64,000 nucleotides of DNA from contig NC_080423.1 in the NCBI RefSeq assembly GCF_029873635.1, forward strand, positions 103,726,991 to 103,790,990, read 5' to 3'. This stretch comes from Malania oleifera (taxonomy: Eukaryota; Streptophyta; Magnoliopsida; Santalales; Ximeniaceae). A program made the translations under genes and the position numbers. The first letter of the stretch is position 1; the number at the start of each line of letters is the position of its first letter. Positions 34,716 through 47,285 of this stretch are shown here, piece after piece. The notes under the pieces were generated by a model. That model searched no databases, had not been told where the DNA came from, and saw only the letters and a list, made by a program, of their open reading frames with translations.

Positions 34716-36546
34716 TGTAAAGACCTGAAAAATTATAATTATTTTAAAATTAGGGAAAATAATAAATATAATAGATAAATAAATAATAAGGCGAAAAGGA
34801 AAATTTTGAAAGAGAGAACAACAGACCACGTCGACGAATCTCTTGTCCTCGTGAACGAGTGTTCAACTAGGAATCGTTGACGAAGTTCAGTTCCTCATCG
34901 ACGAAAAGATCCCAAGTGAGTGAATTTCAGATTTTAAGTTTTTTCGACAAATGTATTCTCTCGTCAACAAAGTCCCTTCTGTGGTTCATCGATGAATCCT
35001 GTCTTCTCGTCGATGAAGCCACGTGGCAACATCGTGTATAAAAGGATCCAAAGTTGCTTCTTCGCAAAGAAACTCATTTTCCTCCCATTTTTTCTCTCTC
35101 TAGAAACATTTCTCTACCTTCTCTCTACAAATTCAGCCCGAATTCAGTTTGAATCAACAAATGGTAATCGCTATGGTGTTCTAGGGAAGATTCTTTACAC
35201 ATCTAGCGGAGCAAATTTTTAAACTAAGCTTTTCAGGAAACACTCCAAGGTTGAGGTAAGGGTTTGGATTCTTAGTTTTGGGGTTTTAAATGTTTATTCG
35301 AGGTTTATGGGTTGAGAAAATGTTGAAATAATAGGTTATTTGGGGTTTATCTGATTAAACCAGGGTTTTTGATTCAGGGTTCGGGTGAGCGTCACAGGCA
35401 TCGTTTTGAGGTTCATATTAGCGTAGTTTAAGAAAGCAGGTAAAGGGAATATATTAAATCAGGATTTTTATGAAATTAATTGGTAAAAATGGAAAACTTA
35501 TGTATATATGTATATGATTTTTGTGTGAGTCATGAAAAGCTAACCGTTTAAAATGTAAATTTATGAGCCTAGGGTTGTGTTGCTAGTTATTATTTGTGAA
35601 AAAGGAAGAATAAAATGACAGATTTTCTGGATAATTGTGTAAGAAATAAAAGGTATATTTTCAGGATATTAACGAAGAATGTGCATTGGATTATTTTATG
35701 GTAAATGTATGAATTATGTTGATAAATTATGTGGCATGAGTAAAATGAAATTTTTGTGTTGAGCTATGATATATGTATGAGATGCAGGAAATACTGGAAA
35801 TGTATTGAGAATAAAAATGTGATATGGTTTATTCTGTATGTGTTTGGAATTGTTAAATGACAATGTATGGTTTGAAAACTCTAGTAAACTAGAAACTGGT
35901 AAACTAGAAAATGGGCATAGTACTGTTACGAATATATTTGGCGGAGCTAGTGCACCCACACGTCTTAGATAGAGTGTAGAGATGGGATGATCGATTGTGC
36001 TGGGAAGGGTAGTGTCCCCCTGGAGTCTAGACCAGTGTGGGAGCAGCCAATCAGATATACAAATAGTAGAATGTGGTTGATTTAGCTATAGTGGGCCGAC
36101 CAGAGTTAAGTTCAGCCTTCAGGCCGCACAAGCCGTCATAGGGCGGAAGCATGACTATGATATAGTTGGTATAGAGAGTTCTAAATGTATAATTGTTATT
36201 TTAACCATGGATAACATAGGAAATGGAAGATAAGAAAACAACGGAAATGGAAATTGGAAAATGGAAAGGATATGGACAAGAATGATATGGAAACATATTA
36301 TAAGAATATAGAATATGAATATGAATGTAATGAATGATATGGAGTTAACAGATATAGGGTAAAGAAAGAAATGTATTATATATTGTAATATTACATGTAT
36401 TTGGGGAGGGGTATACTCTTCGCCCGAGGGCTTGCTAAGAAAGGCGAGTGCCCTGATAGATATCAGGTGTAGCTATGGGCTGCATAACGTATTAGGGCAG
36501 AGGGAAGTTACTTGTTTGAGTGGGTAATCTTCCCTGAAAACTAAGG
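34716..36546 (+). mobile_element. Gypsy (Tekay-like) LTR, right end missing
   Basis: It starts TGTAAAGACCTG. It has a cluster of CGTCGACGAA / CGTCGATGAA motifs at 34830-35022, TATAAAAG at 35037, and later the block CGCCCGAGGGCTTGCTAAGA (36421), shared with the gypsy 3' LTR at 3339. At 36546 it abuts the SIRE LTR and no continuation was found beyond that element, so the right part is lost. Confidence 0.7.
34830..35044 (+). promoter_or_regulatory. LTR promoter: CGTCGACGAA cluster and TATA box
   Basis: About eight motif copies over 190 bases, ending just before TATAAAAG at 35037. Confidence 0.55.
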
Positions 36547-38584
36547 TGTAGTCCTAAAAGGGGAGGTGAATTGGGTTTAAAAATTTTCTTTTAACTCTTT
36601 TCGTGAATCCTTAACCTCTTTTACTTCTTTTAATGAATTCTTGACTTTTTGTTGATTCATCCAATACACAACAAATACTTAAGTCTTTAAACAATTCACA
36701 ACCACACAATTATTTAATCAATCAAGTAACCAATCAATCAACCAAATCAATCAATCCACAAAATTTAGTATTCAGCTTTCAGCTTTTGTTAACAGCCCTG
36801 TGTATATGAAATTGTATGCAAGCCTTGTAGAGAATGAAATTGATTCTTCAATGCAAACCATAACTCAAATTTCCAACAACTCGAATTTAAATAAACTTTT
36901 AGTTAATCTATCTTTGGTTGTTAACCAATCAACGTACTCCCTTTGAGGTTTCCGCAAAGTATTGATCAACTAACGTACTCCCTTTCGGTTTCCGTAATCC
37001 CAAATCAAAATTAAACTTAAGTTTACTTAATTTCCAAATTATGTAGTATATATGATTAAGAAATTAAATCATCCACACAGTTTATATGTACGCTAGAAAT
37101 TAAAAAGAGTAAGGGAAAGAAAGTGAGACTGGGTTTTTACGAGGTTCGGCTTATCCCCAGCCTATGTCTTCACCTTTGGAAAACCACCAAAGGATTCCAC
37201 TAAACCAGTTCCTTTTCGGGCGGAACAACACCATTACACACTCCTTCAGTAGGCTAGAGCCCACTTCTCCACGCGATACCCCTCACTTGGTCACTCTTTC
37301 AATAGGCTAGAGCTGCACCTCTCTAAGTGATACCCCACGCTTGATCAACGATCCTAACACCTTGATCATCCAAGAACTACAAAAAATATGAAGTAAACAT
37401 TGCGTACAAGAACACTCTCAAAACATAGCAGATTAGTACAAATTCAACACTATGTGCTTCAAGAATTTAAATATCAATATGAAATAGAATTGAAACTCAA
37501 GTAAAGAGATCACCGAGGGTTCTTTAGTGATTGAGCCATAGGTTGATTATTCAACATCAATTTAGAAGATATCTCCTAGATGGAGTATGAGCAATATAAA
37601 ACTTTGAGAGAGATTGAGAGTTTGAATACAAGAATGTTGTGTGTTTCCTTGGTTATTGATTTCTTGGGGTTAAGGGAATATTTATAGACTTTTTAGGATT
37701 AGTTTCCTTATTCCCTAAGTTACTTGGAGTGTCCACCAAGTTTTAATAACGTTCATATTTGAAAAACTAATTTTTAGAATTTTCCCGTTGAAGTTCAAAA
37801 TTTAAAATTTCGTGGAGTCAGTCGGCTGGACAGGCAACTAGGTAGTTCATTTCACATAGTCAGTCGGCTGGACAGGCGGCTGAGGCCTTTCTGTTTGCCA
37901 AAAATTAAATTTTGTAAAATGTCAGTCCGCTAACTCAACCACGTTCAAAATAGTCAGTCGGGTTCTAATTCAAACTGTCAGTCGGCTGAGCAGATTTATT
38001 CATTCTTATTGTTTGTCAGTTGACTGGCGAATCTTAGTGTGTTCTGGTCAGTCAGCTGACTAGTCCATTCTTTTTCCAAATATTTTCAATTTTGATTTTT
38101 AAACTATAGTCATTTGAAAGACTCAAATATAACTTTTCAAAATCATTTTCAAGGGTTTTTCAAGAACTGGTCCCTAAGTCTTTATATCCTAAAGAGATTC
38201 AAAAATATTTTAAAAGATATTTAAAATATGAAGTACTTACATAACGACTTCTTATAACTTTAAACATTCTAAGTGCTTGAATCTTCATACTCGTCTTTTG
38301 AGCTCTCTCTCTTTACTTTTCTTTTACTCTCTTGCTTTGTTTTTCTTTGGCTCTTTTGTCTTCAAGGTTTAAGCTTTTAGCACATTCTCTTTAACATCCA
38401 AACTCTCATGATCTTCAAGCTTTAATAGATATCATCTTTGCATCCATGCTTTGACTCATCTTTGTGATCATTTTCCTTAGTGCTCTTATTCTTAAATCTT
38501 GAAATATCATTACTCAACCAAATATGTTAAGTTTTACTTGTTTGTTAGCATTAAAACAGGATGTTAAGCCTTGTAAGGCCAATA
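36547..38584 (-). repeat. SIRE-type 3' LTR (2.0 kb)
   Basis: The left end TGTAGTCCTAAAAGG and the right end near GGCCAATA (minus strand TATTGGCC) mark it. Minus-strand TATAAATAT is at 37678-37686, with repeated GTCAGTCGGCTGA motifs at 37815-38065, upstream on that strand. CGAGGTTCGGCTTATCCCC near 37141 is typical of LTR leaders. Confidence 0.7.
37678..38065 (-). promoter_or_regulatory. LTR promoter: TATA box with GTCAGTCGGCTGA cluster
   Basis: Six or seven copies of CAGTCGGCTG or close variants occur in about 250 bp. Two more copies occur at 39845-39885 in the internal region. Confidence 0.55.
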
Positions 38585-40226
38585 ATCTCTCCTTTTTTTA
38601 TGATGACAAATAAGAAACAAAAATTTGAGTAAGTCTTAAAAAGACTCCCCCTTATAATAAGTATTATCTTAACAATATTTCTAATTTCAATATCAATATC
38701 AATATCAATTTCAATATCATACAAGATCATGCTCATCACATTGTTCAAATTCAAGATCATTCAATATCAAATACTTCTTCCCTTTTTGATACATATATCA
38801 TGTTCAAATTTTTAATACCATGCTCAATTTTTACTCAACTTTTCCCCCTTTTGACATCAATCAAAAAGAGTAAGATATCAAAAATGATTAAGTTCAAATA
38901 AAATCACATTTTTGAGCATATGAACATCAAACATGCATATCAAGCATATGTACACACTCAATTCATTATTTTTCAATATGACATGTGTAGTGTGCTTCAA
39001 TAATCAAATATTCATGATACTAATTTAAAACTTCATATTTGTAATTCATATATGTGTTGTAACATCTTTACTAACAGCACTATCCTTCTTTGATACTTAT
39101 TGAATTTTTGAATTTGTGATACCAATTGAAACATTAAAGAATAATACTAATTGAAAATTTATGATACCAATTAAACAATAATTCATGATATTAATTAAAA
39201 AAATTAGGAAGAAACAAAACATAGTATAAGCAATGAGTCATATGACTCCCCCTAAATTTAATACATTCAGATTTGATACCAATTATGTTTTTAAAATTAT
39301 CTTCCCATGTTTCAAACATTAATTCATATTATGTATATGCTCATGGATACTAATATCCAATATCATATCAATGTCATAACATGCTCATGGATATAATTAT
39401 GTTTTTCATATTCAATTTTATTTAATATATTCATGAATACCAATATAATTTATAAATACCAATGCTAATGTCACATTATTCACAGCTCATGAATACTAAA
39501 TTATTTAGATGCAAATTTTTCCATTTATCCATGTGATCCATCATAAGCATACATGGTCAAGAATTAATTTCATATTCATATATCAATATCATATCAAAAT
39601 TTATGCTTCTTAATTATGCTTAATAACTTCATGCTTAGATTTTCAATATAAAAAGGGCCATAAATTATCAATATTTTAATTGTCTTTGGAGATTTCAAGA
39701 TACCAATTTCAAGATACACACATGTAGCATATAGCATATAATATAAGCATGGAATATATCATTATATTGTACTACACTTTTGCTTAGATTGTTCTTATGT
39801 TGCTCAAATATATGTCATATTAAACTTGTTTAAAAGTTTTACCTTCAGCCAGTCGGCTGAGCTTATGTCCAGTCGGCTGACCTATGTTTTTTTTTAAAAT
39901 TTGTTTCTTTCACAAATTTTCTGTTAAGCTCTTTTCATTATCGAAATACTCATGCAATAAGCTCAATTTGCTTAAGATATTCTTTTCTTTTGATTTCATA
40001 TGAACACCCAAACTTTATATATTTTAATACTTTCTAATCTTAAGGTTTGCATGATTCATTCATTGATTAAGGCCAACAATGTTATTTTTGTTTTTATTTG
40101 TTTCAATAAGATAAGCATTAATAAGCTTGAATAATTTTATCCTTATTCTCTATTTCAATTTTATTCAATATCCTTGTATGATTTTTCATAGATTTGATAT
40201 CAATTGAAGGATTTAGTCATAGTATT
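38585..40226 (-). other. AT-rich internal region of the SIRE element
   Basis: It starts with the purine tract and a spacer, includes an (ATATCA)n run at about 38680-38716, and has no recognisable coding domain. Confidence 0.5.
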
Positions 40227-41408
40227 TCATCTTGGTACCCATACTTTCTTGGGTTCGGATGGTTTAACAAAATATGTTTCTTTTACTTTCCATACTTGTT
40301 TAGTTTTCACACCCTTTCTCTTTAATAGACATTCAAACTTTATATGTCCCTTTCTCTTACATAGGTAGCATGTGGTGTGAGTGTAAGCATTTGAAGAAGT
40401 GCTAGCATAATTTTTAGATTCTTTTGTAAAGCATCCCATGTAGAGACTCTTTTTCTTTATATTTTCAATTCCATTGAATCTTATGCCTTCTTTAGTTAAA
40501 GACATTTTTTGTGAGTCAATCATTTTGTCAAAATTTTCTTTTCCTTTAGTGAAATTGTAAATGATTTTGGCTTGATCCTCAATTTCTTTCTTAAGATCAT
40601 ATATTTATGAATTTTGTATACTTTTGCCATTTTCTTGATTTTGAGATATTTTGCTGATTTTATTCTCTAATTCAGAAATATATAGATCTTTCTCATTTTC
40701 CATAGAGGATTGGGATCTTAAGTCTTCTAGTTCTTTCATCAACTTTTCATTCTTACTTTCTAATCTCTTGATTTTCAAATCTTTTTCTTTTTCAACAAGA
40801 TTTTTAGATTCTAACTCTTTTATCACAACTTCATTCTTATTTTCTATCTTTTTAATTTTTGAATCTTTTTTTCTTTCCGTAAGTTTAAAGGATTCTAACT
40901 CTTTCATCACTCCTTTATTCTTGTTTTTCAATGATGTGTATTGTTTAGTTACTTTGACTAACATCTTATGCACTTTGAATAAATCATTTTTTAACTTTTC
41001 ATAAGATGACATGCTTTCATCATTGGATTCATTAGATGAATTACTACTACAACCATTAACCAATTTGGATGAAGAGTTTTGTTCTTCATTATCGTCCCAT
41101 GCCATAAAGTAAGTATAAACAACTTCTTGGTCACTTGATTCATTATCGAAACTACTTGTACTCATATTGTCCTAAGTAGTGGCTTTCATTGCTTTTTTCT
41201 TTTTATTTTTAGAATCTTTCTTAAGTAGTGGACATTCCAGTTTTATGTGTCCATCCTTCTTGCAATTATAACATGTGGGGATTTTATTCTTTGATTGCTT
41301 TGTATTGGTTTCTTCTGCATCTAATTCCAAGTTTTTGATTCTTCTTTTGAATTTATTTTTCCTTAGTATTCTTGCAAGCTTCTTAGATATAAAGGAGAAT
41401 TTATGCAA
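40227..41408 (-). pseudogene. SIRE-type gag region with two zinc knuckles and a coiled-coil stretch
   Basis: In minus-strand order: a CCHC knuckle CYNCKKDGHIKLEC (about 41270); an acidic stretch and YFMAWDDNE, typical of SIRE gag; a Lys/Glu-rich coiled-coil-like repeat around 40650-40960 (KELESFKLTERKKD, KELESKNLVEKEKD); then a second knuckle CYLCKRKGHIKFEC (about 40350). Part of a fossil element. Confidence 0.75.
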
Positions 41409-42877
41409 CTTTAAGAAGAAAACCCATTAGTACATTATCATATGACTAAGTATTTTATCATTAGGTTATCCATGTAGAAAAATGTTTAATCACCAACTTT
41501 ATGATCTAAGATCGTGCCTTCTATAATTTTGACACAAATCATATTTTCACTATGAGTGTATTGAATTACAAAATGAGACTAAAGACCTTAGTTTTATAAC
41601 TTAACTTAAGGATGCAGAAAATATTTTGCCTCAATTTTATATTTAGACCTTAAAAAAAATCATGCTATTGATATTAACAAATTTTCATGCTCAATTTTGT
41701 TAAAAAAAATACTTTAAATAAATTATGTCAACATTTTTCCTTTTTGAAAGTTGAATTATGTATTTCAAATAGTCTTATTGTAAGCTTGTAACAAAGTTCG
41801 GTAGTGTGACAAAAAAATAATATTATAAATAATTTGACTACGAATACAAAGTCTAATTATTAATTGTTAATTGCATTATGAAAAGGGTATCACCTATCTT
41901 AGAGTCGTGTAAAACCTTGCTACTATCTTCTTATGTCTATCAATATATATAATTGTACTTAATTCTCTAGCACAAGTTAGAATTATGTCTGCTTTTTGTT
42001 CAGGAATATGGATGTTGATTTATTAAATTTAAAACCGTCATAGATTTTGACAAATTGGCACAGTATTGAATTTCATCAAACCTCACTACTTTCAAAACAC
42101 AAAAATTAAAATATGGAAAAGAAAAAGTTTCTAAACATAACTTTTTCATAAATTTAACTCAAAAGTTAGGAAAGTAAATAAAAATTAAAATTTTTACTCG
42201 ATACTCCAAATAAGTCTCCTTTTCTTTATTCACCCTTTTTGTTGGCATGTCAAATAATTAAGCTCAACATAACTATTTTTCTTCCATAAATTTTCAAATA
42301 AATTGGAAAATATACAAAATTTTAACCCAAAAAAATACAAGAACATGAAGATCACATGAATAGAGATAGAATATATATATAGACACACACACACACACAC
42401 ACACAAGTGAATCTACCTTTAGGTTGTTGGGCTAAAAGCCCATTAGGCCCAAGGCCTATTATTGAATCTTCTTGTATATTCAGACTAGTCTTCTGTGTTA
42501 TTTTGGGTCACTATGATAAAAACTTAGCCAATACAGCCTTATTGAATATATAATAGCGGTATACTTACCTATAAAAAGTGTGATACTTAAAACATAATTA
42601 GTGTAACATTTTCGTTAAATATATCTTAATTGTCAATTTTATTAATAGAAACAAAAGTGAGAATGCAATTATTTTCTAATCTACCCATCTTCACCGAGTC
42701 TAATTAACAATTAACGATGATGACTAAAATTGAATAAGAGTTAAATTTTCCTTTTGATTTTTTATCCATCTCTCATTATACGACCCTTACTTCAATTCCT
42801 TTCAAATTTTGAACACGGGATTTTTAATACAAACATCCCAATAACCAACTATAGAAATGTTCTTTAAGGTGTTATTT
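41409..42877. other. AT-rich gap, no gene seen
   Basis: Includes an (AC)n run at about 42384-42404 and TTGTTGGGCTAAAAGCCC at 42424, which resembles an LTR start but has no matching end. Confidence 0.5.
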
Positions 42878-43129
42878 TGTTGAAATAGTAAACTTGACTG
42901 GAGATGGCCGGCAGCCCAGCGCTGTTGATTTCTCTGGAATCCATAGGCAACCTACTCCACCTTCCCGCCCACCTCCGTTGAAGATTTGCTCCCACATTTG
43001 TTGATTATTTTGGTTTAGTATCTGCTATAAATAGAAGTGTGTGTATGCAATGTAATGTGGTGTGTTGAGAGTGAAAAACCAATGAGCGAGAGAGTGAGAG
43101 CTGTCTTTGAAATTTCTCTGTATTTTTCA
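42878..43129 (+). mobile_element. Possible small solo copia LTR
   Basis: TGTTGAAATAG...TATTTTTCA, 252 bp, with TATAAATA at 43026. The flanks TATTT and TATTG match at 4 of 5 bases. No related copy is in the window, so it remains tentative. Confidence 0.4.
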
Positions 43130-45184
43130 TATTGAAATATATTGTTTTTTGTGTATTTTATTTTCACTGAGTTTCAGTCACAACCAATGACTGAGCGTTC
43201 CTCTCCACCCATCATATTTGTTTGAAACTTAAAAAATTAAGGACATGTTTGATACCATTGTTGTTTTTTGTATTATGTTTCTGTCTGTACAGTGAAGAAA
43301 CATATCATAAAAATGCATTTATTTACATTATCAAATTTCTATTTCTGTTACTGGTTTTTAGTTGTTTGTAAAAAAACTCAAAACTAAAAATTTATGGTTT
43401 TCAATTGTTTTAACAATTTGTTTTCAAAAATTTTAATTTCTAAACTTTTTTTAAATTAAAAATAAATAAAATAATCATATGAATTAAATAGAATTAAAAT
43501 AAAAATATAAATGAATTTCAAATAATAATAATGATAAAACCAAGTACAAAATATTTTTATTATTTTTCAATTGCCATGTCTATTTTTACTATTGTAAAGT
43601 AAATTGTGAAAGTATAACAGTTAAGTAAATAATAATAATAATTTTTATTTTTTATAGTATTTTTTTAATATATATTGTTTGTAATTTTATTATTTTAATC
43701 CTATTTTTATAATATTATTTAATATAAAGATAAAAATTAGCATTTTAAATTTAATTTTTAATTTATATTAATTTTATAAATATTAATCAAATTAACTACT
43801 GACTTCTGATTTTAAGTTTTTATTTTCAATTTTCAAATTTCAATGTTTCTATGATTTTTAAACCCTTTTGAGGAATAACGTGACTCACCCATCCAAACTA
43901 GTCAGTAGGGTCCAATGTGCTAATGAGACATATATATAAAAGCCAGCCCGTGACAACGGCTACATATATGACCATTTAATTATGAGAACAGCCTTCTGCC
44001 CTCTGCCCTCTCTCATCTTCAATGCATGATCAATATGCATGCACGACGCGCACACAGAGAGACAGAGACAGAGAGATATGGCCACCAATGCATGCATGGG
44101 GCCTTCAATGTTAACGGATGCCATTGGCAGACTCTAGGTTTTCAACCTCGTGCATGCCTAGCTGTGACTCTCTCTGTCTCTCTGTCTGTTTTTAATATTA
44201 TATATATATATATATATAAACACGCATCCAAGTTAATTGGCCGACATTCGTACAGTATACAGAAAAAATGGTTTTCTGGCAGTAACATGCATGCATTTCC
44301 ATTTTCCATCCAAACAAAGCTTTAAATAATTAAATTTAAGATAAGAAGAACAGTTCGTCTCTGAAAGCAATATATATATATATATGCCAAGTTGAAAGTT
44401 AGCAGCCTTTTAATTAAAGGGGTGGATGAGGATATTTAATTGGTGTGTTGTCGAAATGACCATGCATATGTATCATGAGCATTTGGGTCAACTACGTGCG
44501 TGCACCAAAGTCTTCAATTTCTCCAAGTCCGATCAGTGCAGTGTAGCTTTCCTTTCTCTGTCTTGACGTCCATTCCCTGACCCGTTTTTGCTTTTCCTTT
44601 TTTAAAAAATAAAAATAAAAATTACTGAGAAAGTGAGAACTAGGGTTGGGTGGGGACTCGGGTAAATCCTTCAATTACTGTTTGAGTTAGGAAAAAAAAA
44701 AAAAAACTAGGTAAACGATGAATGGGAACATGATTAGGATTGCTAAAAAATACATATTAATTTCTCCTCTCCTTGAATAGAAATAGATGCTTTCAATGGT
44801 CGCCGTGTTCCAAGGTGGGAGAGAGTAATGGGTAGTTTTCAAAATAATAATACACATGATGTTGTGTAATGTACTCTTAACACCCCAATAACATTATTTA
44901 ACACTATCTAAATTGTAACTTACATTTTAATTCTTTACTAGAATGACTTCCGAAACAAAACTAACGGGAGAGTGGTCTTGCAAGGAGTGAAAGAAATTTT
45001 GTACGTGTGATTACTTGGATATAGGGGGAATCTCCTATACATCTTTAGCATGCATCGACTCTTTGAGTTCAATCTAGAGCATCAATTTAAGGCTCCTTAT
45101 GTATTTTTATTAGCTTGAATGGTGTTGTACATTATTAGGATGCCCTTGCTAGCTAGTTTGTTAAACATTGATAATATTTGTAAT
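43130..45184. other. AT-rich intergenic stretch, no supported gene
   Basis: Contains TA microsatellites (44200-44217, 44370-44385). Frames such as 44026-44325 are low-complexity and lack a domain. Confidence 0.5.
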
Positions 45185-45193
45185 TATTTTTTA

Positions 45194-45505
45194 ATATAAA
45201 AGATACTCACCTCTTGTGAGATTTGACAAAAAGATAAAAACCTCCCCTCAAGTTTCAAATTAAAATACCATAGACCACCCCTAAAGTTTCAGAAATGCTA
45301 CAAATCTCTCCTAAGATTTGTCAAAACAGACATACCTCCCCTAAAAAAAATTATTTTTTTAAGAGAGACCTATATCTTTTTGGCAAACTTTAAGAGATGT
45401 TTTTGGGATTTTTGAAACCTCAAGGGAGGTCCTTGGGATTTTTGAGATCTCAGGAGAGGTTATTGTCTTTTTGCTAAACCTCATACGAGATTAGTGTTTT
45501 TTACC
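45194..45505. mobile_element. Foldback MITE, copy 3
   Basis: Reversed, the right end GGGTAAAAAACACTAATCTC pairs with the left end TAAAAGATACTCACCTC. Each arm repeats CCTCCCCTNAAGTTTCA-like blocks. Flanks TATTTTTTA and TAATTTTTA match at 8 of 9 bases. Confidence 0.78.
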
Positions 45506-45514
45506 CTAATTTTT

Positions 45515-46640
45515 ATTATAAATAAAATTATACCAACTACATCTAGTCAGTGGTTTTCTTAATTGATAATTTACAGTATACCAATTGCATCTAGCCAGTG
45601 GTTTTCTCAATTGATGGTGACCTATATAGCTTTATAAATTCGATTGGCTTGGATGTTTCTTGGCAGGTCATTCCCCTCTTGCTTTTTAGTTATGATTTCA
45701 AGCTTTTTTGGGTTAATATTTGATTTATATTTTTGTCTCATTAATCAACCCTACTAAGTTTTTTGAGTTTAGTATTTGACTAGCTTTTTTTGTTACTAAT
45801 TGTTATCACTTTAAAAAGGAAGTTGATTCTCCATGAACCCAAGGAAGAATCTTGTGTTTCTTCTTACTTGGTTCCTTTAGCTATGAAAAGAGAGGCTAAG
45901 CATGAATCTTTCCCTTCTTCTTCTACTCCTGTAGGCAATGGCAAACCTGCAGCTCTCAGGGATCGTAGCTTAATTGGCCAAGGAACTAGTATTGATAATG
46001 AAATTTTTACACTCATTCTTTAGCCTATCCCAAAGCTCCCAACTTCAAGGTTAAAGGTTATTCTTCAATATTAGGCCATTGTCTACGATAAAATAGCATT
46101 GTCTTAATTTCTCTTTAAACTTCAAAGGATACACCTATTTAAGTAATTTAATACTCTTTATCTCCTTTTTCGAATTGGCCAGGGTTGCCTTTATTTTCCA
46201 AATGTGAATTATTTATATAAGGGTGCTTTTTCCTTTGGCCTTCATCAAGACTTTTCCTTAAGATTATTATAGGTTGACTACTACTAAGCTAGTCCTAATT
46301 GACAATTAAATTCTTTTAGGTTTTGCCTACTTTTCTATATAGCCCCTTAATTAACTACGAATAATGTCTTCTAAGATCTCTTCACTCAAAAGACACAAGT
46401 TAGAAAATTATTATTACTTTGGTGCTAGAAAGAGGAGAAACATCTTCTCAAGGATCCATATTCAATCAAGGGGTGGAGGATCAAATTCTTTTTCCTGAGT
46501 TGAAATAACTATTAAGAAGTGGAGCATAATAGAGAATTATTCTTGATCAATACAAAAGGATTCACTCACATTAATGTGGTGTTTGGTTCGTGACATCTAA
46601 TGACATGTTCTCCATCATTATTTCCGCTAGAGGAAACATG
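45515..46640. other. Gap with possible decayed transposon sequence
   Basis: No gene recognised. The frame 45790-46023 has no domain. Because a gypsy RT remnant starts right after it, this may be older gypsy sequence decayed beyond recognition. Confidence 0.35.
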
Positions 46641-46654
46641 ATGGGAGAAAATAG

Positions 46655-47285
46655 ATGTGTGTGGACTATGATGCTCAACGAAGTGGAGTGCACAACAAAT
46701 ATCACATTTCACTAGTTGTTGATTTGTTGATCATTAGTAAAGTTGTGTCAAGTAATTTGGTATTTATGATCAAAGTACTATCAAGGAAGATAGAAGGTAA
46801 TGAGCTGATAACCACTTGCCTGATACGCTACAAGGCTTATGAATTCTTGTGATGTTGAAAAAGATGAATGGGCCAACATCTTTCAGCATGTTGATGAACT
46901 AAGCTTCTCATGACTACCTTAATAAATAAGTTTATCGTGTATATCTCGATGATATTGTTGTCTATATATAGTTCCATTGTGGTGGAACATGTAGAGCATG
47001 TATATACAAAAGGTGTCTAATTGACTGAAGGAGAATGACCTATATGTGATGAAAGAGAAGTGACTTAGTAACTTTAACATGGGTGGCTTGATACTTGTCA
47101 AGGTCCAACTAGAAAGATCAAATTACTATATGATCAAGATAGGAGATTGATCTACAAATATAAAGGATTGGTCCTTATCTTAGACAATGTCAAGAAGGCA
47201 TATGGATAAAGATGTACCATATGCTCCATGTCAACTATCTTAAGTCATTCATCGCTAACATTAAAGATCCAACTTGAAACCAATC
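46655..47285 (+). pseudogene. Decayed gypsy polymerase remnant
   Basis: The start matches gypsy RT (CVDYDAQRSGVHNKYHISLV, compare the family CVDYRALN...NKYPIPL), followed by TCLIRYKAYEFL. A YLDDI-like region lies near 46930. Near 47215-47270 a reading like MLHVNYLKSFIANIKDPT matches the integrase C-terminal area HVSYLKP. The middle of the polyprotein is missing. Very old fossil, many breaks. Confidence 0.7.

Larger units (their letters stand above)
36547..41408 (-). mobile_element. SIRE-type copia element, minus strand, 5' side and pol not found
   Basis: The 3' LTR is 36547-38584. On the minus strand it is preceded by TTTGTCATCATAAAAAAAGG, the usual SIRE sequence and purine tract before the 3' LTR. 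Gag pieces with zinc knuckles lie at 40227-41408. No pol domain is recognisable in the 1.6 kb between gag and LTR, and no second LTR was found, so it is a heavily deleted fossil. Left boundary TGTAGTCCTAAAAGGGG is typical of the SIRE LTR terminus. Confidence 0.75.

Noticed and set aside
42424-42600. LTR start TGTTGGGCTAAAAGCCC
   Set aside because: No matching end, second LTR or target duplication was found.
41409-46640. Further host genes between the SIRE element and the gypsy remnant
   Set aside because: No frame in this interval has recognisable domains, splice context or coding-like composition.
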